A stretch of DNA of 64,000 nt from G963923955 sp963923955 (GTDB lineage: Bacteria > Pseudomonadota > Gammaproteobacteria > Eutrophobiales > Eutrophobiaceae), in NCBI GenBank assembly GCA_963923955.1, contig OZ000552.1, positions 930,001 through 994,000 on the forward strand, read 5' to 3'. The notes under the pieces are model-generated. The model saw only the letters and a list, made by a program, of their open reading frames with translations. It was not told where the DNA came from and searched no databases. The translations under genes were made by a program, and so were the position numbers. Each line of letters starts with the position of its first letter. The stretch's first letter is position 1. Below are positions 27,283 to 35,123 of this stretch, piece by piece.

Positions 27283-28149
27283 ATGTACAAATTTAACCGA
27301 AATCGTTTTCTTCTTGGCCTGATTTTATTAGTGTCTTTGTTGGCCAGTGGTTGTGCCAACCAGCAGGCAAAAGATGTGTTGGGAGCATTAAAGCAAAATA
27401 ATGAGAACTACCGTGCAAGCTCGATTAATTTTGAAACAGGATTGTTGGGGATTTCAAAAAGTAAAGTTATTGAGGGACTGAAGGAGGCTATCGAGAAAGA
27501 AAAGCTTGATCTTAAATTACAGGTTTATCAGCGTTCAGAAGAAGTTTTTTTCGATGGCATTGACCGCGAACTGGAACTGTTTGACAAAGCAATGGAGGGG
27601 CCGATTGAGCGCATATCGAAGCAAAAAAATGCGGCAGAGAAAGCTAATAACAAACGCAAAGAGTTGGAGTTGGCTGTGCAGTTATCAGCAACTTTAGCTC
27701 TGTATGGTAAGGAAAAGTTAGAGCTTATTGAGTCAACCGGGGTTAAGTTAAAAATCTTCCGAGAGGAGGTATTGAAAAAAATCGACAATGATTTTGAATC
27801 ACTTGAGCAACAAATGGCTGCTACGGAAAAACTCCTCGATCTTGAAATGAATGGTATTATCGAACAGATTAAAAACAAAAACAAAGATCAGGGCGATAAG
27901 CAAAAGGCCGCCTATGAACAACTCGACAGGTATTTGAGTTTTCCCTTGAGCGCTGTCCGACCATTTCTAAAGGGTTTGCTGGGTGAGAAAACCTTCCAGA
28001 CCTTACAACAGTTTTCTTTTGAAAATAAACCATTAGGCGATCTGTTTTTAGAAAAGGCAGAGAAAGAAGTCAATGATTTTCGTAAAAGTCTTGAACGGAA
28101 GACCGGTAAACTAATTGATGAGATAAATAATGCGGAGTTGAAAAAGTGA
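27283..28149 (+). CDS. coiled-coil lipoprotein of unknown function
   Basis: The 288-residue product has a lipoprotein signal: charged MYKFNRNRF, hydrophobic LLGLILLVSLL, then lipobox ASGC with the acylated Cys at 24 and Ala after it, which favours the outer membrane. The rest is almost wholly charged helix, with coiled-coil stretches (KQKNAAEKANNKRKELELAVQ). Near residue 228 it has RPFLKGLLGE, echoed by RPLKGLLGG in the upstream membrane protein. The next gene overlaps its stop by four bases. No known domain was recognised. Confidence 0.8.
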   Translation: MYKFNRNRFLLGLILLVSLLASGCANQQAKDVLGALKQNNENYRASSINFETGLLGISKSKVIEGLKEAIEKEKLDLKLQVYQRSEEVFFDGIDRELELFDKAMEGPIERISKQKNAAEKANNKRKELELAVQLSATLALYGKEKLELIESTGVKLKIFREEVLKKIDNDFESLEQQMAATEKLLDLEMNGIIEQIKNKNKDQGDKQKAAYEQLDRYLSFPLSAVRPFLKGLLGEKTFQTLQQFSFENKPLGDLFLEKAEKEVNDFRKSLERKTGKLIDEINNAELKK

Positions 28150-28511
28150 ATAGCAGTCAGATAATCGAACAGGCCTATGCGGAAGTTAAGCAGTATGTGC
28201 CGGATGATGCGGTGCGGGTGTTGAACCGGGAATCCAAGCGTATTAGCAAGGTTATGGATGATGAATTAGCTAAATTCAGGCGGGAAATGAATGCGCATAT
28301 TGCATTCAAAGTGGAAGATCTTACGAAAAATATTGTTAAAGAAATGAACACGGCCCATGACGAAATTAAAAAAGCGCTGGCAGAGCTAAAGACGAACGTG
28401 GCTGAAAATGATCAGCTGGGGTCGGCCGTTGATGCGCTACAGAAGAAATTAAACGCTTATGATAGCGCTTTTGCAAAATTGGGCGAGAAGGCACGGCAAG
28501 CGATACTGTAA
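28146..28511 (+). CDS. coiled-coil protein A of the cassette
   Basis: The 121-residue, highly charged helical protein starts at a GTG that overlaps the lipoprotein stop (GTGA). It begins IIEQAYAEVKQYVPDDAVRVLNRES and is paralogous to the next gene, which begins IINNAYESIKGYVLEDANAVIESE. It has no signal or membrane helix, so it is probably cytoplasmic. Both end in a stretch like K[LA]NKY or KLNAYDSAFAKLGEKAR. The function is unknown; the overlap suggests stoichiometric production with the lipoprotein. Confidence 0.75.
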   Translation: MNSSQIIEQAYAEVKQYVPDDAVRVLNRESKRISKVMDDELAKFRREMNAHIAFKVEDLTKNIVKEMNTAHDEIKKALAELKTNVAENDQLGSAVDALQKKLNAYDSAFAKLGEKARQAIL

Positions 28512-28533
28512 GCGTATAATAAGGAGAGTTGAT

Positions 28534-28929
28534 ATGAGTGACATTATTAACAATGCCTATGAAAGCATTAAAGGCTATGTGCTTGAGGATGCGAATGCGG
28601 TTATTGAAAGTGAGCGTCAACGTATCACGCATGAGATTGATAAGGCTTTTGAGGAGATTCGCGCTGAATTTGCTGCTAAAATAGAAACTGCCGTAGCAAG
28701 CTTGGAAAAAGAGATTAATGATGAAGTGGATGATTTCGATAAGGAAATCAACGCTTTCTTCGAGGCACATAAGGAAAGGATAGAAAGAGGTGACGGAGAT
28801 TTCAAAGAGAAAGTCATAGCGCTTAAGGAAAAGCTGAACAAGTATGAAAATGCTGGCAAGAAGTTAGGTGAGGCAATGCGTGAGGGTATTGGCCTTGCTG
28901 CCAAAGGCGCTGGTATCCCGGTTGTTTAG
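28534..28929 (+). CDS. coiled-coil protein B of the cassette
   Basis: This 131-residue paralogue of the preceding gene starts at ATG with AAGGAGAG upstream; earlier starts in the frame overlap the previous gene and are less likely. It is rich in Glu/Lys heptads (EEIRAEFAAKIETAVASLEKEINDEV), ending in a Gly/Ala tail (GIGLAAKGAGIPVV). It is the last gene of the cassette; the next gene faces the opposite way, 34 bases on. No known family. Confidence 0.78.
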   Translation: MSDIINNAYESIKGYVLEDANAVIESERQRITHEIDKAFEEIRAEFAAKIETAVASLEKEINDEVDDFDKEINAFFEAHKERIERGDGDFKEKVIALKEKLNKYENAGKKLGEAMREGIGLAAKGAGIPVV

Positions 28930-28963
28930 TTTGTTGTAGATATTGTGCGATGTTTGCTGCGGG

Positions 28964-29290
28964 TTAGCCGAACAGATACAACACAATGCTCACCATCATG
29001 GGCAGCATGGTCAGGGAAATGACAAGGCTGATGCCCACCATCCAGGATGGCAGATTGAATTTGCCCTGAAAGTCGGAACGCAGAATATCAATTTCCGCCC
29101 TAAATTCAGATCTCAAGACATCAAGTTCAGACCTCAAGACGTCAATATCTGCCTTGCTCGCCAAGCGTCCATCCAGCAGTGCATCCAGGGCTTCTCTTTG
29201 CGCCTCGGCAAAAGCCGCCGCTTGCTCAGGATTTATGCCGGTCTGCTCCAGCCGCTGGTCGAATTTCAGGGTGTCAAAAGAAGCACTCAT
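28964..29290 (-). CDS. small coiled-coil membrane protein (DUF1640-like)
   Basis: The 108-residue protein shares the layout of the one at 249-509: FDTLKFDQRLEQTG, a Gln/Ala helix, SKADIDVLRSELDVLRSEF heptad repeats, and a C-terminal hydrophobic hairpin (GISLVISLTMLPMMVSIVLYLF). I used the second ATG (MSASFD); the first adds three residues, and neither has a clear ribosome site. It is convergent with the four-gene cassette. The function is unknown. Confidence 0.65.
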   Translation of the reverse strand: MSASFDTLKFDQRLEQTGINPEQAAAFAEAQREALDALLDGRLASKADIDVLRSELDVLRSEFRAEIDILRSDFQGKFNLPSWMVGISLVISLTMLPMMVSIVLYLFG

Positions 29291-29376
29291 TTGACGCATT
29301 GTAGCAGGTTAATGTGGGCGTTTCACAACTTTATTTAGGGCAAGTCTAAGCATGGCGAATTTCAGCCTGCTGGCGA

Positions 29377-30152
29377 CTACGCGGCGAGAAACGTAGTGAG
29401 CTCATCCAGCACCGATTGGGGTTTCTCGGCATGCAGCCAATGTCTGGCATCGGCGATGGTGTGGATGCGGCCGGCCGGGAATAAGGACTTGATCTGCGGG
29501 TGGTATGCGGCCTGTATGTAATCGGAGTTCTCTCCAGCTAAGAAGAGGCTCGGACCGCAGTATTGCGCACCGGGCGGGAAGGTTGGGAAAGCAACGATTT
29601 CTACCAGGCTTGCCTTGATAGTGGGCAGGTTGAAGCGCCAGGCATAGCCTGACTCTTGTCGGTGCAGGTTTTGCAGTAAAAAAGTCCGCAGTGCTGCTTC
29701 AGGAATCGTATTCGCCAGTCGTTCATTGGCCTCGTCTCTGCTGGCGAGGGTTGCCACCGGTAAAGCAAGCAAGGCATCGATCAGCACGGCATAGCTGTGA
29801 TCATAGGCGACCGGTGCGACATCCATGACGATGAGGGACTTAAGCTGCGCTGGGTATTGCAGGACGAAGGCCATGGCGACCTTGCCGCCCATGCTGTGTC
29901 CGATCAAGGTCGGTGCCTCCAGCGAGTTTTCGCACAAGAGCTTTGCATGTCTGCGGCCATTTCGGTGTAGCCCATCGTGGCAGCGTGGGAGGACTTGCCG
30001 TGGTTGCGCAGATCGACAAGGATTACCCGGTGCCGCACAGCCATCTTTTTGGCTATGCCGTGCCAGTTACGGCCGGCACCGAACAGACCGTGCAGGATGA
30101 TGACAGGATGTCCGCCGCCGAGTATTTCATAGTGCAGCCGAACCGGGTTCAT
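29377..30152 (-). pseudogene. ybfF: YbfF-like alpha/beta-hydrolase with one-base frameshift
   Basis: The first frame encodes MNPVRLHYEILGGGHPVIILHGLFGAGRNW (oxyanion HG motif) and ends DLRNHGKSS..EMAADMQ. The second supplies ENSLEAPTLIGHSMGGKVAMAF (nucleophile Ser in GHSMGG), and a terminal histidine in DARHWLHAEKP. Together they make a full YbfF-type esterase of about 257 residues. The break is at an AAA run (TTT at 29942-29944 on the plus strand): one extra A restores the frame. A single missing base in a homopolymer could be a sequencing error, so the gene may be intact in the organism. Confidence 0.8.
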
Positions 30153-30162
30153 CAGAGATATT

Positions 30163-30618
30163 CTAGGGCAGCCAGTCTTGGTTCAAGCATGCAACCGGCC
30201 AGATACCCAGATAGCGGATGTCTTCATCGATGCCGGCCATGACCGGGTAGTTTTTATATTCTTCGCAAGACACCCAGGCATAATCGGTGTGCTCCCGGTT
30301 CAGGCGAATTTCGCCGCCCAGCCAGAGGAAGTGGAACAGGTGGATTTCATACACGCCGCCGTAGAAATGATCTCTGACCGGGCCGAATTCGCAGAGAGCC
30401 TCCACGGTGAAGGCGGTGCCGATCTCTTCTTTCAGTTCTCGCAGCGCGCAGTCCCGCGGCGATTCGCCCGCTTCGATATGGCCGGCGGCAAAGCCCCAGA
30501 GGCGGGGTGCGAAACGGCTTTGTCGTGCGCGCCGTAACAACAATAATTCGCTATCGAGATTTTCGATCACATTAACGGAGAAGCGCGCCTTGATGGGCGG
30601 CAGTGCAGGGTCGATCAT
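30163..30618 (-). CDS. NUDIX hydrolase
   Basis: The 151-residue pyrophosphohydrolase has a perfect Nudix box: G(5)E(7)REUXEEXGU as GHIEAGESPRDCALRELKEEIG at about residues 46-68, binding Mg2+ and the diphosphate. It begins MIDPALPPIKARFSVNVIE. The substrate is not predictable; nucleoside di- or triphosphates and related compounds are typical. It is ten bases upstream of the ybfF-like gene on the same strand, so probably co-transcribed. Confidence 0.9.
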   Translation of the reverse strand: MIDPALPPIKARFSVNVIENLDSELLLLRRARQSRFAPRLWGFAAGHIEAGESPRDCALRELKEEIGTAFTVEALCEFGPVRDHFYGGVYEIHLFHFLWLGGEIRLNREHTDYAWVSCEEYKNYPVMAGIDEDIRYLGIWPVACLNQDWLP

Positions 30619-30787
30619 GCTAAGGATGGCCTGCGCTTTCTCAGGTATTCATCGGGCAAAACCAGTTATGGTTTAGTAGGGCAACGCTAAAAATAGTAAT
30701 TTTTTTGTGAGAGCGAGGCGGCGGCGCACACAGCACCGGAGTGTATAAGTAAAGATTAAGGATGCGAGTACGCCGCCAACAACGCCT

Positions 30788-30838
30788 GCCCCCGACCCGA
30801 ACGGGGGCTATCGAAACAAAATCGCCGGGAGCGATTTT
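30788..30838. repeat. two short inverted repeats between aceF and the NUDIX gene
   Basis: GCCCCCG/CGGGGGC arms with a 7-base loop (30788-30808) are followed by AAAATCGC/GCGATTTT with a 5-base loop (30818-30838). They lie downstream of the leftward aceEF operon and might act as a transcription end, though no long T run follows. The 302-base gap 30619-30920 holds no gene that I can support. Confidence 0.5.
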
Positions 30839-30920
30839 GAACAGTCGAGCAAAGCGAGACTGGCCTGAAGGGCGAGCCACATGGATGTGGCGAGTAAAAA
30901 AGTGCATTTTGAGAGATGTC

Positions 30921-32252
30921 CTATAGCAGGATGTGCCGAATGTCGGTCAACACGGTGGCCAAGTACTGGGTGAACTCGGCCGCAGCAACACCGTCAATGA
31001 CGCGGTGGTCGTAAGACAAGGAGTAGGGCAGGAGCAGGCGCGGGGCGAATGCCTCGTCCAGATAGACCGGCTTTATTGCAGAGCGCGAGACGCCCAGGAT
31101 GGCCACTTCCGGGGCGTTGACGATGGGCGTGAAGCCGATGCCGCCGATGTGGCCTAAGCTGGAAATCGTAAAGCAGCCGCCCTGCATTTCAGCGGGGCTT
31201 ATCTTTTTGCTTCTGGCCTTGGTGCTTAGCGCCTGTAACTCTTTGGCCAGGTCAAACAAGCCCTTTTGCTCTGCATCCCTGATGACCGGCACCATGAGTC
31301 CTTGGCTCGTGTTCACGGCAAAGCCGATGTGGTAGTAGTGCTTGATGATCAGTTCCTCGCCGCCGGGGCTGAGTGAAGAATTAAACTCCGGAAATTTTTT
31401 CAAGGCCGCGACCACCGCCTTTATCAAAAAGCTCAGCAGCGTCAGCCGCGTCTCGTGGCGCTTGGCTTCCTCGGCTTGAGCCTTACGGAATTTTTCCAGC
31501 TCGGTGATGTCGGCCTCATCAAACTGGGTCACATGCGGGACATTGATCCAGCTGCGATGTAAGTTCTGCGCCGAGAGCCGCCGTAGGCGCGGCAGGGCCT
31601 GGTTGGTGACCGGGCCGAATTTGGAGAAATCAAGCGGCGGGATCTCCGGCAGCGCAAGGCCGGCGGATTTCTCCAACCCCCGCTCGCCGGCCATCACGCC
31701 TTTCGTAAAGGATTTTACGTCTTCCTTGAGGATGCGCCCCTTTGGGCCGGAGCCTTTGACCAGCCCTAAATCCACGCCCAGCTCACGCGCAAACTTGCGC
31801 ACCGAGGGGCTGGCGTGTGCCTGGGAGGAGCGGCTGCTGCCGATGGTCTCGGCACCGGTCGGGGCGGTCGGTGCCGGTCTTGGTTGGGTCTTTTCGGCCG
31901 GCGCAGTTTTTTGCGCTTCCTCGGCCACCGGTGTTGGCGCTGGTGCCGTTGGTGTTTCCTCCGGCTTGGCCGCTGCCTCGGTCTTGGCGCTTGGTTGCGG
32001 CTCGGCTGCCTCGGCTTCTGCGAGGGTGAGTATCAGCGCATCTTTGGAGACCTTATCCCCCACCTTGACCTTGACTTCGCTCACCTCGCCGCCGGCCGGG
32101 CTTGGGATGTCCATCGTTGCCTTATCGCTTTCCAGCGTGATCAAGGTGTCTTCTGCCTTGACCACATCGCCAGGCTTGACCAGCACCTCAATGACGTCAA
32201 TGTCCTCAAAGTCGCCGATGTCGGGCAGCAGGATTTCTTTTGTGTTTGCCAT
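30921..32252 (-). CDS. aceF: pyruvate dehydrogenase E2, dihydrolipoamide acetyltransferase
   Basis: The 443-residue E2 core transfers the acetyl group from lipoyl-lysine to CoA. A single lipoyl domain is present (LESDKATMDIPSPAGG; E. coli has three), then an Ala/Pro/Glu-rich linker, the E1/E3-binding domain (ASPSVRKFARELGVDLGLVKG) and the catalytic domain with the active-site SYDHRVIDGVAAAEF. It follows aceE with no intergenic base. No lpd (E3) gene follows, so E3 must be encoded elsewhere. Confidence 0.95.
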   Translation of the reverse strand: MANTKEILLPDIGDFEDIDVIEVLVKPGDVVKAEDTLITLESDKATMDIPSPAGGEVSEVKVKVGDKVSKDALILTLAEAEAAEPQPSAKTEAAAKPEETPTAPAPTPVAEEAQKTAPAEKTQPRPAPTAPTGAETIGSSRSSQAHASPSVRKFARELGVDLGLVKGSGPKGRILKEDVKSFTKGVMAGERGLEKSAGLALPEIPPLDFSKFGPVTNQALPRLRRLSAQNLHRSWINVPHVTQFDEADITELEKFRKAQAEEAKRHETRLTLLSFLIKAVVAALKKFPEFNSSLSPGGEELIIKHYYHIGFAVNTSQGLMVPVIRDAEQKGLFDLAKELQALSTKARSKKISPAEMQGGCFTISSLGHIGGIGFTPIVNAPEVAILGVSRSAIKPVYLDEAFAPRLLLPYSLSYDHRVIDGVAAAEFTQYLATVLTDIRHILL

Positions 32253-34910
32253 TTACACGCTCACCGGGTCGGGTTTTTCCGGGTCGATCTCATATTTCTT
32301 CATCGCTTGCGCAACCTTTGCAGCAGGCAGCGTACCCTCGTCCGCTAGCGCCTTGAGCGCGGCCACGGCGATGTAGTAACGATTGACTTCGAAGAATTTG
32401 CGCAGTTTCGCGCGCGTATCGCTGCGGCCAAAGCCATCGGTGCCCAAGACCACATAGCGCGCCGGGACCAGGCTGCGGATCTGATCGGCGTAGCTCTTCA
32501 TGTAATCGGTCGCGGCGATCACCGGTGCCGTGCTGTTTTTCAGACAAGTGCTCACGTAACTCTCGCGCGGCTTCTCTTGTGGGTGCAGCATGTTCCAGCG
32601 CTCAACCGCCAGGCCGTCGCGGCGCAGCTCATTAAAACCGGGACAACTCCAGATCTCGGCCGCCACCCCGAAGTCCTCTTGCAATAAATCGGCTGCGGCA
32701 ATGACCTCCCGCAGGATGGTGCCGCAACCCAGCAGGCGCACCTTGTGTTTTTTGCGCCCGGCGCGGCGCAGCAGGTACATGCCCTTGATGATCCCCTTTT
32801 CCGCCCCCCTCGGCATGGCCGGGTGTTCGTAATTCTCGTTCATCACGGTGATGTAGTAATAGACATCTTCCTGCTGCTCGTACATGCGCTGCATGCCGTC
32901 GTGGATGATGACGGCCAGTTCATAGGCGAAGGTCGGGTCATAGGCGCGGCAATTCGGGATGAAGGAGGCGAATAAGTGGCTGTGTCCGTCCTGGTGTTGC
33001 AGGCCCTCGCCGGCCAGCGTGGTGCGCCCGGCGGTGCCGCCGAGCAGGAAGCCGCGCGCGCGCAAGTCCCCAGCCGCCCAGGCCAGATCGCCGATGCGCT
33101 GAAAGCCGAACATGGAGTAATAAATGTAAAAGGGGATCATGGGGGCCTGGTGATATTTATACGCCGTGGCCGCCGCCATCCACGAAGAAAAGGCACCGGC
33201 CTCGTTGATGCCTTCTTCCAGGATCTGGCCGGCCTTGTCTTCCCGATAATACATCACCTGGTCGCTGTCTTGGGGTTCATACAACTGGCCGACCGATGAA
33301 TAAATCCCCAGTTGCCGGAACATGCCTTCCATGCCGAAGGTGCGCGCCTCATCGGGGACGATGGGGACAATATAATCCTTGATCGCCTTGTCTTTTAACA
33401 AGGCGTTTAAGATGCGCACAAAGGCCATGGTGGTGGAGATCGCGCGGCCCTCAGTACCGGCCAGCAGCTTTTCCTGAATTTGAAGAGCGGGGATCTTGGG
33501 CGCCTTCGCCTGCGGCCAGCTGCGCAGGAGAAAGCCGCCCAGCGCCTCTCGGCATTGGCGCATGTATTTGGCCTCCGGGCTGTCCGCCGGTGGGCGATAA
33601 AAGGCCGCCGCCGCCACCTGCTCATCGCTTAAGGGAATATTAAAACGATCCCGAAATGCCTTTAAGGCATCCTCGCCCATCTTCTTTTGCTGATGCGTAA
33701 TGTTTTGCCCCTCGCCGGCCAAGCCCATGCCGTAGCCCTTCACCGTCTTGGCGAGGATGACGGTGGGCTGCCCGGTGTGTTTGACGGCCTCGGCATACGC
33801 CGCATATACCTTGTGCGGATCATGCCCGCCGCGGTTCAGGCGCCAGATGTCCTCATCCGACATGTTCGCCACCATCGCCTTTAAGTCCGGATACTTGCCG
33901 AAGAAATGCTCGCGCACATAAGCCCCGTCCTTGGCCTTGAAGTTCTGGTATTCGCCGTCAACGGCCTCTTCCATGCGCCGACGCAACAGGCCCTGGGTGT
34001 CGCGGGCGATGAGTGGATCCCAATAAGAGCCCCAGATCAGCTTGATCACATTCCAGCCGGCGCCGCGAAACTCGGCTTCCAATTCCTGGATGATCTTGCT
34101 GTTGCCGCGCACCGGCCCGTCCAGGCGTTGCAGGTTGCAGTTAATCACAAAGATCAGGTTGTCCAGCTTCTCATGCCCGGCCAGCCCGATCGCGCCCATG
34201 GATTCGGGCTCATCCATCTCGCCATCGCCCATGAAGGCCCAGACCTTGCGCTGGCTTTTCTTGCACAGGCCGCGCGCTTCCAAGTAGCGCATGAAGCGCG
34301 CCTGATAGATCGCCATGATCGGGCCTAAGCCCATGGAGACCGTCGGGAACTGCCAGAAATCCGGCATCAACCAGGGGTGCGGATAAGAGGACAGGCCATT
34401 GCCATCGACCTCCTGGCGGAAGTGGTTTAATTGTTCTTCGTCAATCTGGCCGTAGAGATAGGCGCGCGCATAAATGCCGGGTGCCGAGTGCCCCTGGATA
34501 AAGACCAGATCGCCGCCTTGCTCTTCCGACGGCGCCCGAAAGAAATGGTTAAAGCCGACATCATAGAGCGTGGCAGAAGAGGCAAAGCTGGCGATATGCC
34601 CGCCCAGTTCGGTGCTGATGCGATTGGCCTTGACCACCATCGCCAGGGCATTCCAGCGCACCAGCGAGCGGATGCGCCATTCCAACTCGGCATCGCCCGG
34701 CGAGCGGATTTCCTTGCTCGGCGGGATCGTGTTCAGGTAGGCGGTGTTGGCGGAATAGGGCAGGTAGGCGCCGGCTTCCCGCGCCCGGGCGATGAGCTTC
34801 TCCAAGAGGAAATGGCCGCGCTCCATGCCTTCGAATTCCAGCACGGAGTTCAGCGCATCGAGCCATTCCCCGGTCTCTTGGGGGTCAATATCTTGTTCTG
34901 CTGCCGACAT
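32253..34910 (-). CDS. aceE: pyruvate dehydrogenase E1, homodimeric type
   Basis: The 885-residue thiamine-diphosphate enzyme decarboxylates pyruvate and reductively acetylates the lipoyl group of E2. Length and sequence match the homodimeric AceE type: LEWRIRSLVRWNALAMVVKAN, GGHIASFASSATLYDVGFNHF, the ThDP-binding motif GDGEMDEPES, RGNSKIIQELE, and EYGMLLRR-like YEHPAMPRGAE region. No PdhR-like regulator gene is adjacent; upstream is a 213-base divergent region facing the aminopeptidase. It forms an operon with aceF. Confidence 0.96.
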   Translation of the reverse strand: MSAAEQDIDPQETGEWLDALNSVLEFEGMERGHFLLEKLIARAREAGAYLPYSANTAYLNTIPPSKEIRSPGDAELEWRIRSLVRWNALAMVVKANRISTELGGHIASFASSATLYDVGFNHFFRAPSEEQGGDLVFIQGHSAPGIYARAYLYGQIDEEQLNHFRQEVDGNGLSSYPHPWLMPDFWQFPTVSMGLGPIMAIYQARFMRYLEARGLCKKSQRKVWAFMGDGEMDEPESMGAIGLAGHEKLDNLIFVINCNLQRLDGPVRGNSKIIQELEAEFRGAGWNVIKLIWGSYWDPLIARDTQGLLRRRMEEAVDGEYQNFKAKDGAYVREHFFGKYPDLKAMVANMSDEDIWRLNRGGHDPHKVYAAYAEAVKHTGQPTVILAKTVKGYGMGLAGEGQNITHQQKKMGEDALKAFRDRFNIPLSDEQVAAAAFYRPPADSPEAKYMRQCREALGGFLLRSWPQAKAPKIPALQIQEKLLAGTEGRAISTTMAFVRILNALLKDKAIKDYIVPIVPDEARTFGMEGMFRQLGIYSSVGQLYEPQDSDQVMYYREDKAGQILEEGINEAGAFSSWMAAATAYKYHQAPMIPFYIYYSMFGFQRIGDLAWAAGDLRARGFLLGGTAGRTTLAGEGLQHQDGHSHLFASFIPNCRAYDPTFAYELAVIIHDGMQRMYEQQEDVYYYITVMNENYEHPAMPRGAEKGIIKGMYLLRRAGRKKHKVRLLGCGTILREVIAAADLLQEDFGVAAEIWSCPGFNELRRDGLAVERWNMLHPQEKPRESYVSTCLKNSTAPVIAATDYMKSYADQIRSLVPARYVVLGTDGFGRSDTRAKLRKFFEVNRYYIAVAALKALADEGTLPAAKVAQAMKKYEIDPEKPDPVSV

Positions 34911-35123
34911 CGATTGTTTCTCTTGATAAAAAAGTCGCCGCCGGCCTCGCTTAAAAGGCTTAAGGCAGAGAAAGCATTTTTCGTATAAAATGCGCCTTTC
35001 TCTCGCGCTTGCAAAGAACCGACAAGGGCTATCTTAGCAGAGAATGCCGATATATTTAAGCAAGCGCTGGCTTAAAATCAGCGTTTGCCTAAAGCGCCTT
35101 GGTGCACCGGCAGGAAAACGTAG

